From positions 20,271 through 84,270 of the forward strand of contig CACIDN010000004.1 in assembly GCA_902585415.1 (NCBI GenBank): DNA of 64,000 nt. Reading direction: 5' to 3'. The notes under the pieces are model-generated. The model ran no database searches and had not been told where the DNA came from. It was given only the letters and a program-made list of their open reading frames with translations. The stretch comes from an uncultured Pelagibacteraceae bacterium (GTDB lineage Bacteria; Pseudomonadota; Alphaproteobacteria; Pelagibacterales; Pelagibacteraceae). A program made the position numbers and the translations under genes. Positions 28,579-36,053 of the stretch are shown piece by piece. How positions within the stretch are numbered: the first letter of the stretch is position 1; each line of letters opens with the position of its first letter.

Positions 28579-30135
28579 TTACAAAATTCTTGGCGCTATG
28601 AACACCAAAAGTTCGTTAAGTTTATCTGATTTTGACGAACCTTGAAACATTTTTCCTAGTATAGGTACTTTTGAAACCCCTGGAACAGCATCTTTTGAAT
28701 TCGCAACCTCGTTTTTTTTAATACCACCAATAACAACAATGTCTCCATCGGCAACTAATAGTTTTGTTGTAATTTCCATCTTATTAATTCCAATAGAGCC
28801 AGGATTTGTTCTATCTGGGGTATCGTTATTAACTTGTATTTCCATTAAAACATTGCCGTCACCAATAACACTTGGGGTAATTTTTAATATCAGGGCAGCG
28901 TCAACAAGTTGTGGTCCTGTATCGCCACTACCTGGAAGCTGAATTTGTACACCTTGTTTAATCGATGCTGTTTGGTTATCTAAAGAGAAAAGTTTTGGAT
29001 TTGAAATAGTTTTGCTCAATCCTTCTGTTTCTAATGCATCTAATTGGAGTTTTAAAACTGCAGAACCTGTTCTTCGTAAAACTCCTATACCACTGGTTGC
29101 TGCTCCTACAGCATTAGATGAAAAGATATTATCTGAGGCACCTCCTATAGCAGCTGTTCCAGGACTAATTGCTCCTCCTGTGCCCTCTGTTTCACCAATA
29201 GTAGATACTCCTCCAGCAGTACCACCTGCTCTTACCCTGTTTCTTGTATAAGCTGCACCAAGTTTTGTTCCTAACGCACGTTCAAAATTTGATGTTGCTT
29301 CAACAATAAACGCTTCCATCAAAACCTGCTTAGTTCTAACATCTATTTCTCTAATTATTTTATCAACAACATCTAAATCTTTTTCCTTACCTCTCACAAT
29401 AATTGATCTTGTAGTTTTTTCCTCTGTTACCTGGATTGGTATAAACGCGCCACTTGTAGCCGTTGAGGTAAATAATTCTGTAAGTGTAGCTTTAGCCTCT
29501 GCTGGTGAAATATAATATAATCTAAAAATTTCAGAAATGATCGGTTCTACAGAGTCTTCTAATTCTACTTTCTTTTTGACTGCTTGTGCTCTCGCGGATT
29601 TATAACTTTCTTGTGAAGTTAAAGTTGATGGTGTCGCTACTCTTATAATATTACTTCCCACATCAATGTCTGCTGCGTAATTCTTTATATCTAAAAGAGC
29701 ATTGAATGCTTTGTCCCAAGGAACATTGTTAAGTTCTGCAGTTATAGATCCAGCAACATCTTCGCCAACAAGAATATTAATATTGCCAATTTTTGCCATT
29801 AAATTCATTGCTTCCTCGTAGTCCATGTTTTGAAATTTAAAAGAAACATTCTGTTTTAAATTTGGATAATCTTCAGAAATTAAAAGGTAATTTCTCTCTT
29901 TTACAGAAGATATTTTTTTTCTTTTTAAAAGTTTTGTTACATCTGCCTCAACGGGAATAGGTCCCATTTTTGCATCTTTTTCAACTTCTGCTTTTCCAAT
30001 TTTTTTTACATCTGTTTTTATTAGCGGTGTATCGTGTTTAAAACCTTTTACTTTTTTGCCTGTTTGAGTACATCCAGTTGCAAGAAAAATTAACAAAATA
30101 AAACTTAAGATTATTTTATAATAATTATTTTTCAT
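28579..30135 (-). CDS. pilQ: lipoprotein secretin of the type IV pilus (PilQ/MshL-like)
   Basis: 518 residues. The N-terminus has a lipobox FLATGCTQ, so the secretin is itself predicted to be lipidated, as in MshL-type proteins. There is no AMIN domain and only one or two N0/N1-type domains (NMDYEEAMNLMAKIGNINIL and EIFRLYYISPAEAKATLTEL). The secretin core is recognisable in VLMEAFIVEATSNFERALG and the C-terminal GDIVVIGGIKKNEVANSKDAVPG-type region, with LLVFIAPRIL at the end. It forms the outer-membrane pore for the pilus. Three bases separate it from pilP. Confidence 0.93.
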   Translation of the reverse strand: MKNNYYKIILSFILLIFLATGCTQTGKKVKGFKHDTPLIKTDVKKIGKAEVEKDAKMGPIPVEADVTKLLKRKKISSVKERNYLLISEDYPNLKQNVSFKFQNMDYEEAMNLMAKIGNINILVGEDVAGSITAELNNVPWDKAFNALLDIKNYAADIDVGSNIIRVATPSTLTSQESYKSARAQAVKKKVELEDSVEPIISEIFRLYYISPAEAKATLTELFTSTATSGAFIPIQVTEEKTTRSIIVRGKEKDLDVVDKIIREIDVRTKQVLMEAFIVEATSNFERALGTKLGAAYTRNRVRAGGTAGGVSTIGETEGTGGAISPGTAAIGGASDNIFSSNAVGAATSGIGVLRRTGSAVLKLQLDALETEGLSKTISNPKLFSLDNQTASIKQGVQIQLPGSGDTGPQLVDAALILKITPSVIGDGNVLMEIQVNNDTPDRTNPGSIGINKMEITTKLLVADGDIVVIGGIKKNEVANSKDAVPGVSKVPILGKMFQGSSKSDKLNELLVFIAPRIL

Positions 30136-30138
30136 AAA

Positions 30139-30651
30139 TTATTTGTCTCTCTCTATAATTTGATTTTTGAAATTTATAACAACTAACGAATCCTCATTTT
30201 CTCTTTCAAAAACAATTTCTTGAGAGTCTAATGAAATCAATCTTACTCCCGGCGACAATTCTTCAAATAAATTTAATGTTAATATTTCACCATTCTCATC
30301 AATCATCGAGGCAAACATATTTTCGTTACCTTCTATAACACCTACAAGTTTGTAGTTAAAAACACTTAAGTTTCTTTTTTCTTCCTCTGATCCTGCAATT
30401 AATTTAATTGAATTTCCACCACTCAAAGACCCGTCTCCAACAAATGGATCATTTAAAGGCAAAGGCTCTTCACCACCAACTTCCGAAGAAATGTTAGCAT
30501 TTTTAGCAGCTTGTTTCTGTTTTACTTGTTGATTGACTTCTTTAGCTTTTTCTACAATATTTTTCTTTTCTTTATCATGACTGTCGGCAAGAGCCATCGA
30601 ATTTAAAAATATAAAGCTTAATATTAAAATAATTTTTTTAAAAAAATTCAT
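30139..30651 (-). CDS. pilP: PilP-like pilus alignment protein
   Basis: 170 residues with an N-terminal signal or membrane segment (KKIILILSFIFLNSMALADS), a linker rich in Lys, Gln and Asn, then the PilP-type domain: EPLPLNDPFVGDG, LSVFNYKLVGVIEGNENMFA and LLSPGV-like turn ELSPGVRLISLDSQEIVFER. No lipobox cysteine, unlike many PilP proteins. It links the PilNO complex to the secretin. Its first 14 bases overlap the end of pilO. Confidence 0.85.
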   Translation of the reverse strand: MNFFKKIILILSFIFLNSMALADSHDKEKKNIVEKAKEVNQQVKQKQAAKNANISSEVGGEEPLPLNDPFVGDGSLSGGNSIKLIAGSEEEKRNLSVFNYKLVGVIEGNENMFASMIDENGEILTLNLFEELSPGVRLISLDSQEIVFERENEDSLVVINFKNQIIERDK

Positions 30652-31336
30652 CAGCTAGACCTACTATTGTTAATGTTCCATTTACTTTTATCGCTCCAGT
30701 TGTATTCCCTTTTACCACTACGATAGACTCCTTGTCAAAGTTAAGCATCTTTTGGGACAGAGATAATTGCCTTTTAAACCTAATATATCCAAGAAAATTG
30801 CCAGTTATTTCAAAATTAACCGGAATGGTATAATAAGCTATGTTCTCCACTTTTTTTTTGTCTTTACTTTTGCCCTTCTTCTTTGTTTTTTTTCCTGTAG
30901 CTTTTGCAATAGCCGCTTGTTTTGTAACTTCAATAATGTCTTTTTTCTCAATCTTAGAAATGATCAAATTGTTTGCTGCTGCAAATTCACTTAATGTTTG
31001 ATATAAACCTTCAACTTCAGCTCTTGAGTGAAATAATGTAGAGTATTGTTCATATTTTGGTTTTATTTTTTTTATATTAGCCTTACCTTTATTTATCATA
31101 TTTATAAATTTTTGAGTTTCCTCTTTTTTTTTATTCATATCGTCCAGTTGGGCTTTCTTCTTATTGACAATAGGATTCAATACTCCATAAAAAATAATTA
31201 AAAAAACGATTACAGCCCCAACAGAAGAACCGATTTTAATCCAAGTTTTTTTCTCAACATTTTTTAACTTCGCTTGAATATCCTCTAGCGTAATATTTTT
31301 TAAATCTATATTTTTTAAATCTATATTAAAGTTCAT
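30638..31336 (-). CDS. pilO: PilO-like pilus alignment protein
   Basis: 232 residues. A short cytoplasmic N-terminus is followed by one membrane helix (IGSSVGAVIVFLIIFYGVLN), a coiled coil (about residues 60-105) and a ferredoxin-like periplasmic domain (VEGLYQTLSEFAAANNLIIS, YTIPVNFEITGNFLGYIRF). Topology and order match PilO, partner of PilN. A lysine-rich loop (GKKTKKKGKSKDKKK) interrupts the globular domain. Two bases separate it from the pilM-pilN fusion gene. Confidence 0.85.
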   Translation of the reverse strand: MNFNIDLKNIDLKNITLEDIQAKLKNVEKKTWIKIGSSVGAVIVFLIIFYGVLNPIVNKKKAQLDDMNKKKEETQKFINMINKGKANIKKIKPKYEQYSTLFHSRAEVEGLYQTLSEFAAANNLIISKIEKKDIIEVTKQAAIAKATGKKTKKKGKSKDKKKVENIAYYTIPVNFEITGNFLGYIRFKRQLSLSQKMLNFDKESIVVVKGNTTGAIKVNGTLTIVGLADEFF

Positions 31337-31338
31337 AT

Positions 31339-33762
31339 CTAAATATTTTTAATTTTTACAAAAATTCTAAATCCTTTCATAGTAGCACCACCTTGAACAC
31401 TTCTCGGTAATCTCATTGATGAAAGAGAAGCTTGGTCGATTAATTTTTGTTTTCCTAAATTTTCTATAAATTTAAGTATATCTTGATCGCTTGCAGCTAT
31501 TCCTTGAATAGTCAACATATTGCTACCATTATAATCTACTTTATCAAATCTCACTCTGGTAGGAACGCTTGAGGCAACCTGTGCTAAAATTCTGTATGTT
31601 AATTCTTTATTTGATTTTAAACTATTGCTGAGTTGCATAGTAGTTTGCATCATTCTTAATTCTTTTGATACTTTTTTTAATTCATTTTGTTTTTGGTTAT
31701 GAGTTTTTTGGACCTGAGAATAATTTTTTAATTTTTTATTATAAGAATGAATATTCCAAAATGATAAAGTGAACAATATTAAGTAAATTGCACCTATAAC
31801 ACCAGCCAAACCTTTAAAAGCAAAACCGGATATTGCTTTCATTTTTTTTTGTTGTACCATGCTCTTTCTATTTGGAAGCAAATTGATATTTTTAGCAGCT
31901 GTTACAAATTTATAATATCCAAATACATCTAATTTTCTAAATGCTAGTCCGATTGATGTGGTTAAATAAGATTTATTAGGTAAATCCAGATCTTTCTCGA
32001 ATTGTTGTGGAACTTTTAATCCCTCAATTGGATCAAATAAATTAAAACCAACGTTTAAAAGACTTTGTCTAAAAAATGATAAATATTCTTCAACATTATC
32101 TAAATCTGAAACAACTTTAAGATTTCTTATTCTTTTTTCATATTTTGTCTCAAAATCTTGCACTGCTTGCTTAACTTGGGTTACATATCTTCTTACTAAA
32201 CCAGCTTTTTCTTCCGAGTCTTGTGAACTTTGCAATATTTTTCTATCCTGGCCTCTTAGAAAAATATCCGTAATTATTGGATTATTATCGTAGAGTATCA
32301 TCAAATAATTTTCATCAAGACCAAACTCTAAAACAGCAGTTAAGTTTGCATCTTCAGATTTATTTGATATTTGATTTATTTGGTCGACCGCAGATTTTAA
32401 AGCAAAACATTTAACATCAATGATAACTGGATTTAATCCAGCTGCTTTTACCATTGAAACGTAATTATTTATGTCGGCTAACTTTGATGCAACAAATAAA
32501 ATATCCATCGTATTATCTTTTTGATTTCTGTTAATTACCTGGTGGAATATAGAGTAATCATCTAAGTTATCAGTTAATTGCACTAAATTTTCCCATAAAG
32601 AATTAGTTTCTATTGCTTTTTGTAATTCGTCGTCTTTCATTAACGGAGCAGTAACAACTCTTATAATTGCACTTGTTACAGGTATAGAGATTGCAACATT
32701 TGAGGTAGCTGTCTTAGACTTCTGAATTGCAAGAACTAATTCTGCAGTTATTTTTTCTGCATTTTCTAAAACTGAACTTTCATCAGGTATATCCAATTTG
32801 TGAGTATAAAACTTTTCTAGTACCCACTGATTTGATTTATCAGCATTTATTTGCGCTAGTCTTATACTTTTATTACTTAATTCGACTCCAATTATTTCTT
32901 CGCCCTGGATTGTTGATTTTCCAATTTTTGTTTTAAAGAAGTCTAAAGCTTTTGTTAAAGCATTGTTTTTTTTTAATGAAGGAGATTTTGGAAGTTTAAT
33001 TCCATCTAAAGATGGTTTTTTTAATTTAATATTTTTAAGTTTGCCAAATAAATTAGAAAATTTTTCTTTTGTGGTCGAAGTTATATCTTTATTTTCTTGT
33101 TTAATATTTTCACTTTCAACTTTTGTTACTTCATCAATTTTTTTTTCAACGCTTTGATTAACAACTGGTTCTGTTGTTTGTGAAGTTTCATTTTTCGTTT
33201 GAGTTACGATTTCTTTAGTTTCGTTTTTATTAGAAATTATTGTTTCATTTTTTTGAGTTAGGTTACTTTGAACCTCATTTTCGGATGCAACTTGACTTTC
33301 TTGACTTTGTTTTTTTAATCTTTCACTTTCAGCATGAATGTCATCGAACCATTTTTCTAAAATGGGTATAGCCTCATCTAAATTTTGAGTACCTGATGAA
33401 GAAATTTTTTGTTTCCCATCAATATAAAGTCTACCAACCCAATTTTTTGATTTAAGTTCGCCTTTATACTTATCTTGTCTTACATATATATGTAGTCGAC
33501 CGTCTTTTTTATGTATTACTTGGTGTTCATTTTTATTTTCAGTCTCTTTATTAATAATTTCTGACTGTTGCGTTAAATTAGTGTCGGAATTATCATTTGT
33601 ACTCTGATTATTTTCAACATTTGGTTGATTCTCAGGATTTTGATCGGCTGGACTTTGATTTATCTCTTCAGTTGTATTATTTTGATCAACTTCTGATTGA
33701 TTATCAGGTTCACTAACATTATTTTGATTTTTTAAAATATCGTCTTTATTATCTTCACTCAT
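31339..33762 (-). CDS. pilM: PilM-PilN fusion protein with an extra N-terminal domain
   Basis: 807 residues. Residues 1-80 are Asn/Gln/Glu-rich and probably disordered. Residues about 83-150 form a compact domain (HKKDGRLHIYVRQDKYK, WVGRLYIDGKQKISSSGTQN, LDEAIPILEKWFDDI) reminiscent of AP2-like or integrase arm-type DNA-binding folds; this likeness is weak. A second low-complexity stretch runs to about 250. The PilM actin-like ATPase follows from about 287 (IIGVELSNKSIRLAQI) to about 615. At about 625 is NINLLPNRK, the motif by which PilN docks on PilM, then a membrane helix (about 650-671) and the PilN coiled coil and periplasmic domain. First gene of the pilMN-O-P-Q-B-C operon. Confidence 0.9.
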   Translation of the reverse strand: MSEDNKDDILKNQNNVSEPDNQSEVDQNNTTEEINQSPADQNPENQPNVENNQSTNDNSDTNLTQQSEIINKETENKNEHQVIHKKDGRLHIYVRQDKYKGELKSKNWVGRLYIDGKQKISSSGTQNLDEAIPILEKWFDDIHAESERLKKQSQESQVASENEVQSNLTQKNETIISNKNETKEIVTQTKNETSQTTEPVVNQSVEKKIDEVTKVESENIKQENKDITSTTKEKFSNLFGKLKNIKLKKPSLDGIKLPKSPSLKKNNALTKALDFFKTKIGKSTIQGEEIIGVELSNKSIRLAQINADKSNQWVLEKFYTHKLDIPDESSVLENAEKITAELVLAIQKSKTATSNVAISIPVTSAIIRVVTAPLMKDDELQKAIETNSLWENLVQLTDNLDDYSIFHQVINRNQKDNTMDILFVASKLADINNYVSMVKAAGLNPVIIDVKCFALKSAVDQINQISNKSEDANLTAVLEFGLDENYLMILYDNNPIITDIFLRGQDRKILQSSQDSEEKAGLVRRYVTQVKQAVQDFETKYEKRIRNLKVVSDLDNVEEYLSFFRQSLLNVGFNLFDPIEGLKVPQQFEKDLDLPNKSYLTTSIGLAFRKLDVFGYYKFVTAAKNINLLPNRKSMVQQKKMKAISGFAFKGLAGVIGAIYLILFTLSFWNIHSYNKKLKNYSQVQKTHNQKQNELKKVSKELRMMQTTMQLSNSLKSNKELTYRILAQVASSVPTRVRFDKVDYNGSNMLTIQGIAASDQDILKFIENLGKQKLIDQASLSSMRLPRSVQGGATMKGFRIFVKIKNI

Positions 33763-33888
33763 AAATATATCTCTCGAAAAAATTTATATTTCGAATCTCT
33801 AACACAATTTCTATAATCTCTAACACAAATAAAAAAAATGTCTAACACAAATTTCAACTATATAGTTCATAATGAGCTTATTTTTTAG

Positions 33889-34068
33889 AAAAGTAAGTAA
33901 AATCAACGTTTTTTAATATAAGAATAAATTTTTGTTCTTTATGAGCTACTAATCATATTTTATAAATCTCTAACACAATTTATTTTTAATCTAACACAAT
34001 TACAAATTATATATTGTGTTAGAGTTTTTCATTTTTTTATTTTTAATTAAAAAGTAAGTAAAATCAAC
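33889..34068 (+). repeat. 19-bp direct repeat inside the motif array
   Basis: AAAAGTAAGTAAAATCAAC is found exactly at 33889-33907 and again at 34050-34068. Each copy lies beside a cluster of the TCTAACACAA motif, so the region may contain two diverged copies of a larger unit. Confidence 0.9.
33990..34023. repeat. inverted motif pair able to form a hairpin
   Basis: The fifth plus copy TCTAACACAA (33990-33999) faces the first inverse copy TTGTGTTAGA (34014-34023) across a 14-base AT-only spacer apart from one C. This makes a perfect 10-bp inverted repeat. There is no T-run after it on either strand, so it does not look like an intrinsic terminator. Confidence 0.85.
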
Positions 34069-34304
34069 AATTATTGGAATTTTATATTTTTTTTACTAAT
34101 TTGTGTTAGAGTTTTAATTATTTGTGTTAGAGCACTTATTATTTATATCAAATACAAATATTAAATCAGTTTTTGATAATTATATTATCATAGGTTGTAT
34201 TATTTTTAGTAAATTTTTAGTTGAATTTATTTAAAATGCCAAAAAAAAATAAAATACACCTGAAATTAGAAATTTTTAACAAAAAAAAGTAAATATTTAT
34301 AATT

Positions 34305-34607
34305 TTAGTTTGGATCTCCTTTTATATCAGTAGAAAGTTCTTGATAGATCATTACTGAAATAGTTTTTAGGTTTGTCATTACTCTTTCATAATCCCAAGT
34401 TAAATCAACATTGTTACAATTAAGTTCTTTATAGTAATAAACTTTAGCCATAGGTATAGATATACCAATTTCTTGAGCAAGAATGTTTAATTGATTTGTT
34501 TTTTTTTCAATTGCGAAATTATATCTACAAACATTTGAAGTAGCCCAAAACAATATTGATGATAAAACAATTGCAAAAGCTATCATAACTTTTGGAAGTG
34601 ACATCAT
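34305..34607 (-). CDS. small single-pass membrane protein, unknown function
   Basis: 100 residues; one N-terminal hydrophobic helix (VMIAFAIVLSSILFWATSNV) then a soluble domain with two further cysteines (NVCRYNFAIE, ELNCNNVDL). No family recognised. It is the second gene of a pair: its start lies 2 bases after the stop of the GAF-SpoIIE phosphatase gene, so the two are surely co-expressed. A second in-frame ATG at residue 2 makes no difference to the reading. Confidence 0.65.
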   Translation of the reverse strand: MMSLPKVMIAFAIVLSSILFWATSNVCRYNFAIEKKTNQLNILAQEIGISIPMAKVYYYKELNCNNVDLTWDYERVMTNLKTISVMIYQELSTDIKGDPN

Positions 34608-34609
34608 AA

Positions 34610-35893
34610 TTATTTTGCATCTACTGTGACTATTGTTAAATCATCTTTTTGAATTCTTCCAGAGGTAATTAAATCTTCAATCATTTTTTGTAATCGTTTG
34701 TTGTTGGGAATGCTTTGATATTTTTTTATATAATCTTGGAAACCCTCTTGTCCTAGCATTTCTCCATTATTATTTTTCATTTCTGTTATTCCGTCTGTAA
34801 AAATATACATTGAACTTTCTTTAAAAGAAATAATCTGTTCTGTAAATTTAAAGTTAGGTGCGATACCAAGTGGAGGACCAGCTTCATCAATTGTATTAAA
34901 CTTACCATCCTTTGAAAATATTAACGGAGGTTCGTGACCTGCGTTAGATAAAAGTAATTCATTTTTATTTTTGTCATACACACCAACGATCATCGTTACA
35001 AACATTCCTCTTGTTGTTGTTTCGCAAATTTCATCATTTAATATTTTTAAAAGAGTTGAAGTGGAAAAAATTGTTTTACTCAAACATCTGTAAAGACTTG
35101 AAGCCTTTGACATTAATAAAGATGATTTAATTCCTTTGCCTGATACATCTGCAACACCAAAACCGAATTTATTATTACCTAAGTCAGAAAAATTATAGAA
35201 GTCACCAGATACAACTTTAGCCGGTATGTTTATTCCGGCAATAGGAAATTCTTCATTTTTATTTTCAGATAGTAAAGTTTTTTGTATCTCACCTACAATT
35301 TCTATTTCTTTTTGCATTCTATTTTTGTCTATAAGTTCTTTAGCGGTTTTAGCATTCTTAATCGCAAGTGCAGCTGGTCCAGATAAAGTTTCTAACAATT
35401 GTCTATCATTCTCTTCGAATAGTTTTGTATTTGTTTTTTTGTTTAAACAATGAATAACACCAATACATTCGCCAGATACTAAAAGTGGTGAACACAAAAC
35501 TGAATAAGTAGTAAAATTTGTTTTATTGTCTAAATCAAAATAAAATTCCGCAATCTCTCTTACATCTTTTCTTACATCACCAACTCTTATACATTTTTTA
35601 CCTAATGCTGCTCTACCCATTACACCTTGAGTTAACGGTATCTCAAAGTCTTCTAGATAAGCTTGATACTTAGATGAGATACATTGGAACACTTGTTTTT
35701 TTTCGTCTATTAAAAATATATTGGCTGCTTGAGCATTAATTCTTTTTATGATTGTCTCTAAAGCGTTTTGCAAAGTTTCCTTTAGATCTAATGATCCTGC
35801 TAACTCTTGATTCATTTGAGTTATTAAAGCAAGATCCTGCCTTGAGTTATCTTCAACCCTATTTACTTCTATTTTTTTAGCGCCAAAAATCAT
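34610..35893 (-). CDS. GAF-domain SpoIIE-type protein phosphatase (RsbU-like)
   Basis: 427 residues, soluble. A GAF domain covers about residues 25-175 (LKETLQNALETIIKRINAQA, GVMGRAALGKKCIRVGDV, SVLCSPLLVSGECIGVIHCL). A short helical linker leads to the PP2C/SpoIIE domain with VSGDFYNFSDLG, VADVSGKGIKSSLLMSKAS, SNAGHEPPLIF, IFTDGITEM and QKDDLTIVT. Metal-binding aspartates are intact. It is a cytoplasmic counterpart to the CHASE2 phosphatase and should act on the STAS antagonists. GAF ligand unknown. Confidence 0.92.
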   Translation of the reverse strand: MIFGAKKIEVNRVEDNSRQDLALITQMNQELAGSLDLKETLQNALETIIKRINAQAANIFLIDEKKQVFQCISSKYQAYLEDFEIPLTQGVMGRAALGKKCIRVGDVRKDVREIAEFYFDLDNKTNFTTYSVLCSPLLVSGECIGVIHCLNKKTNTKLFEENDRQLLETLSGPAALAIKNAKTAKELIDKNRMQKEIEIVGEIQKTLLSENKNEEFPIAGINIPAKVVSGDFYNFSDLGNNKFGFGVADVSGKGIKSSLLMSKASSLYRCLSKTIFSTSTLLKILNDEICETTTRGMFVTMIVGVYDKNKNELLLSNAGHEPPLIFSKDGKFNTIDEAGPPLGIAPNFKFTEQIISFKESSMYIFTDGITEMKNNNGEMLGQEGFQDYIKKYQSIPNNKRLQKMIEDLITSGRIQKDDLTIVTVDAK

Positions 35894-35936
35894 AATTATA
35901 TTGGCAATTTATAACTTTTTTGATAATTTTTAAATA

Positions 35937-36050
35937 ATGGAATTAATCATATATTCACCCAATTTTTACCTTCACATCCATGATGCTTTTATGTTTGTTC
36001 AATATTGCATCGATGGAATAGTTGAAATTGCATCAAATATAAAATTATAG
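35937..36050 (+). CDS. possible 37-residue upstream ORF of pilD
   Basis: ATG at 35937 opens a frame encoding MELIIYSPNFYLHIHDAFMF and 17 more residues, ending at TAG (36048-36050). The frame is the same as that of pilD, whose GTG start lies 3 bases after the stop. It could be a coupled leader peptide, or simply open DNA; there is no Shine-Dalgarno sequence and no recognised family. Readthrough of the TAG would extend prepilin peptidase at its N-terminus, which I consider unlikely. Confidence 0.25.
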   Translation: MELIIYSPNFYLHIHDAFMFVQYCIDGIVEIASNIKL

Positions 36051-36053
36051 TTT

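Larger units (their letters stand above)
33796..34131. repeat. array of eight 10-bp TCTAACACAA motifs, 21-22 bp phased
   Basis: Plus-orientation copies of TCTAACACAA are at 33798-33807, 33819-33828, 33841-33850, 33969-33978 and 33990-33999. Complementary copies TTGTGTTAGA are at 34014-34023, 34101-34110 and 34122-34131. Start-to-start spacing within each cluster is 21, 22, 21 and 21 bases, i.e. two helical turns. Three of the five plus copies extend upstream to TCTCTAACACAA, and all three inverse copies end TTGTGTTAGAG. I saw no other copies in the window while reading. The layout looks like iterons or a cooperative protein-binding array. Confidence 0.92.
33763..34304. other. gene-free region between pilMN and the 100-residue membrane protein
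   Basis: 542 bases without a credible gene, the longest such stretch in the window. It carries eight copies of TCTAACACAA or its complement (33796-34131), a 19-base direct repeat, and a 12-base palindrome AACTATATAGTT at 33856-33867. The last 170 bases before the next gene (34135-34304) are AT-rich with no structure I can name. Because both flanking genes run on the minus strand, this is the upstream region of the pilMN operon. Confidence 0.85.

Noticed and set aside
33872..33916. Short ORF of 14 codons (MSLFFRKVSKINVF) overlapping the 19-bp repeat
   Set aside because: Too short, no ribosome site, and the second repeat copy has no matching frame.
33796..34131. The motif array as a CRISPR array
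   Set aside because: Repeats are only 10 bases, occur in both orientations and the intervals are 11-12 bases of AT-rich DNA within clusters; no cas genes are present.
33796..34131. The motif array as the chromosomal origin
   Set aside because: The motif does not match the DnaA box TTATNCACA, no dnaA, parAB or gidA genes flank it, and gene strand direction does not switch here. A plasmid-type iteron function cannot be excluded but there is no replication gene nearby.
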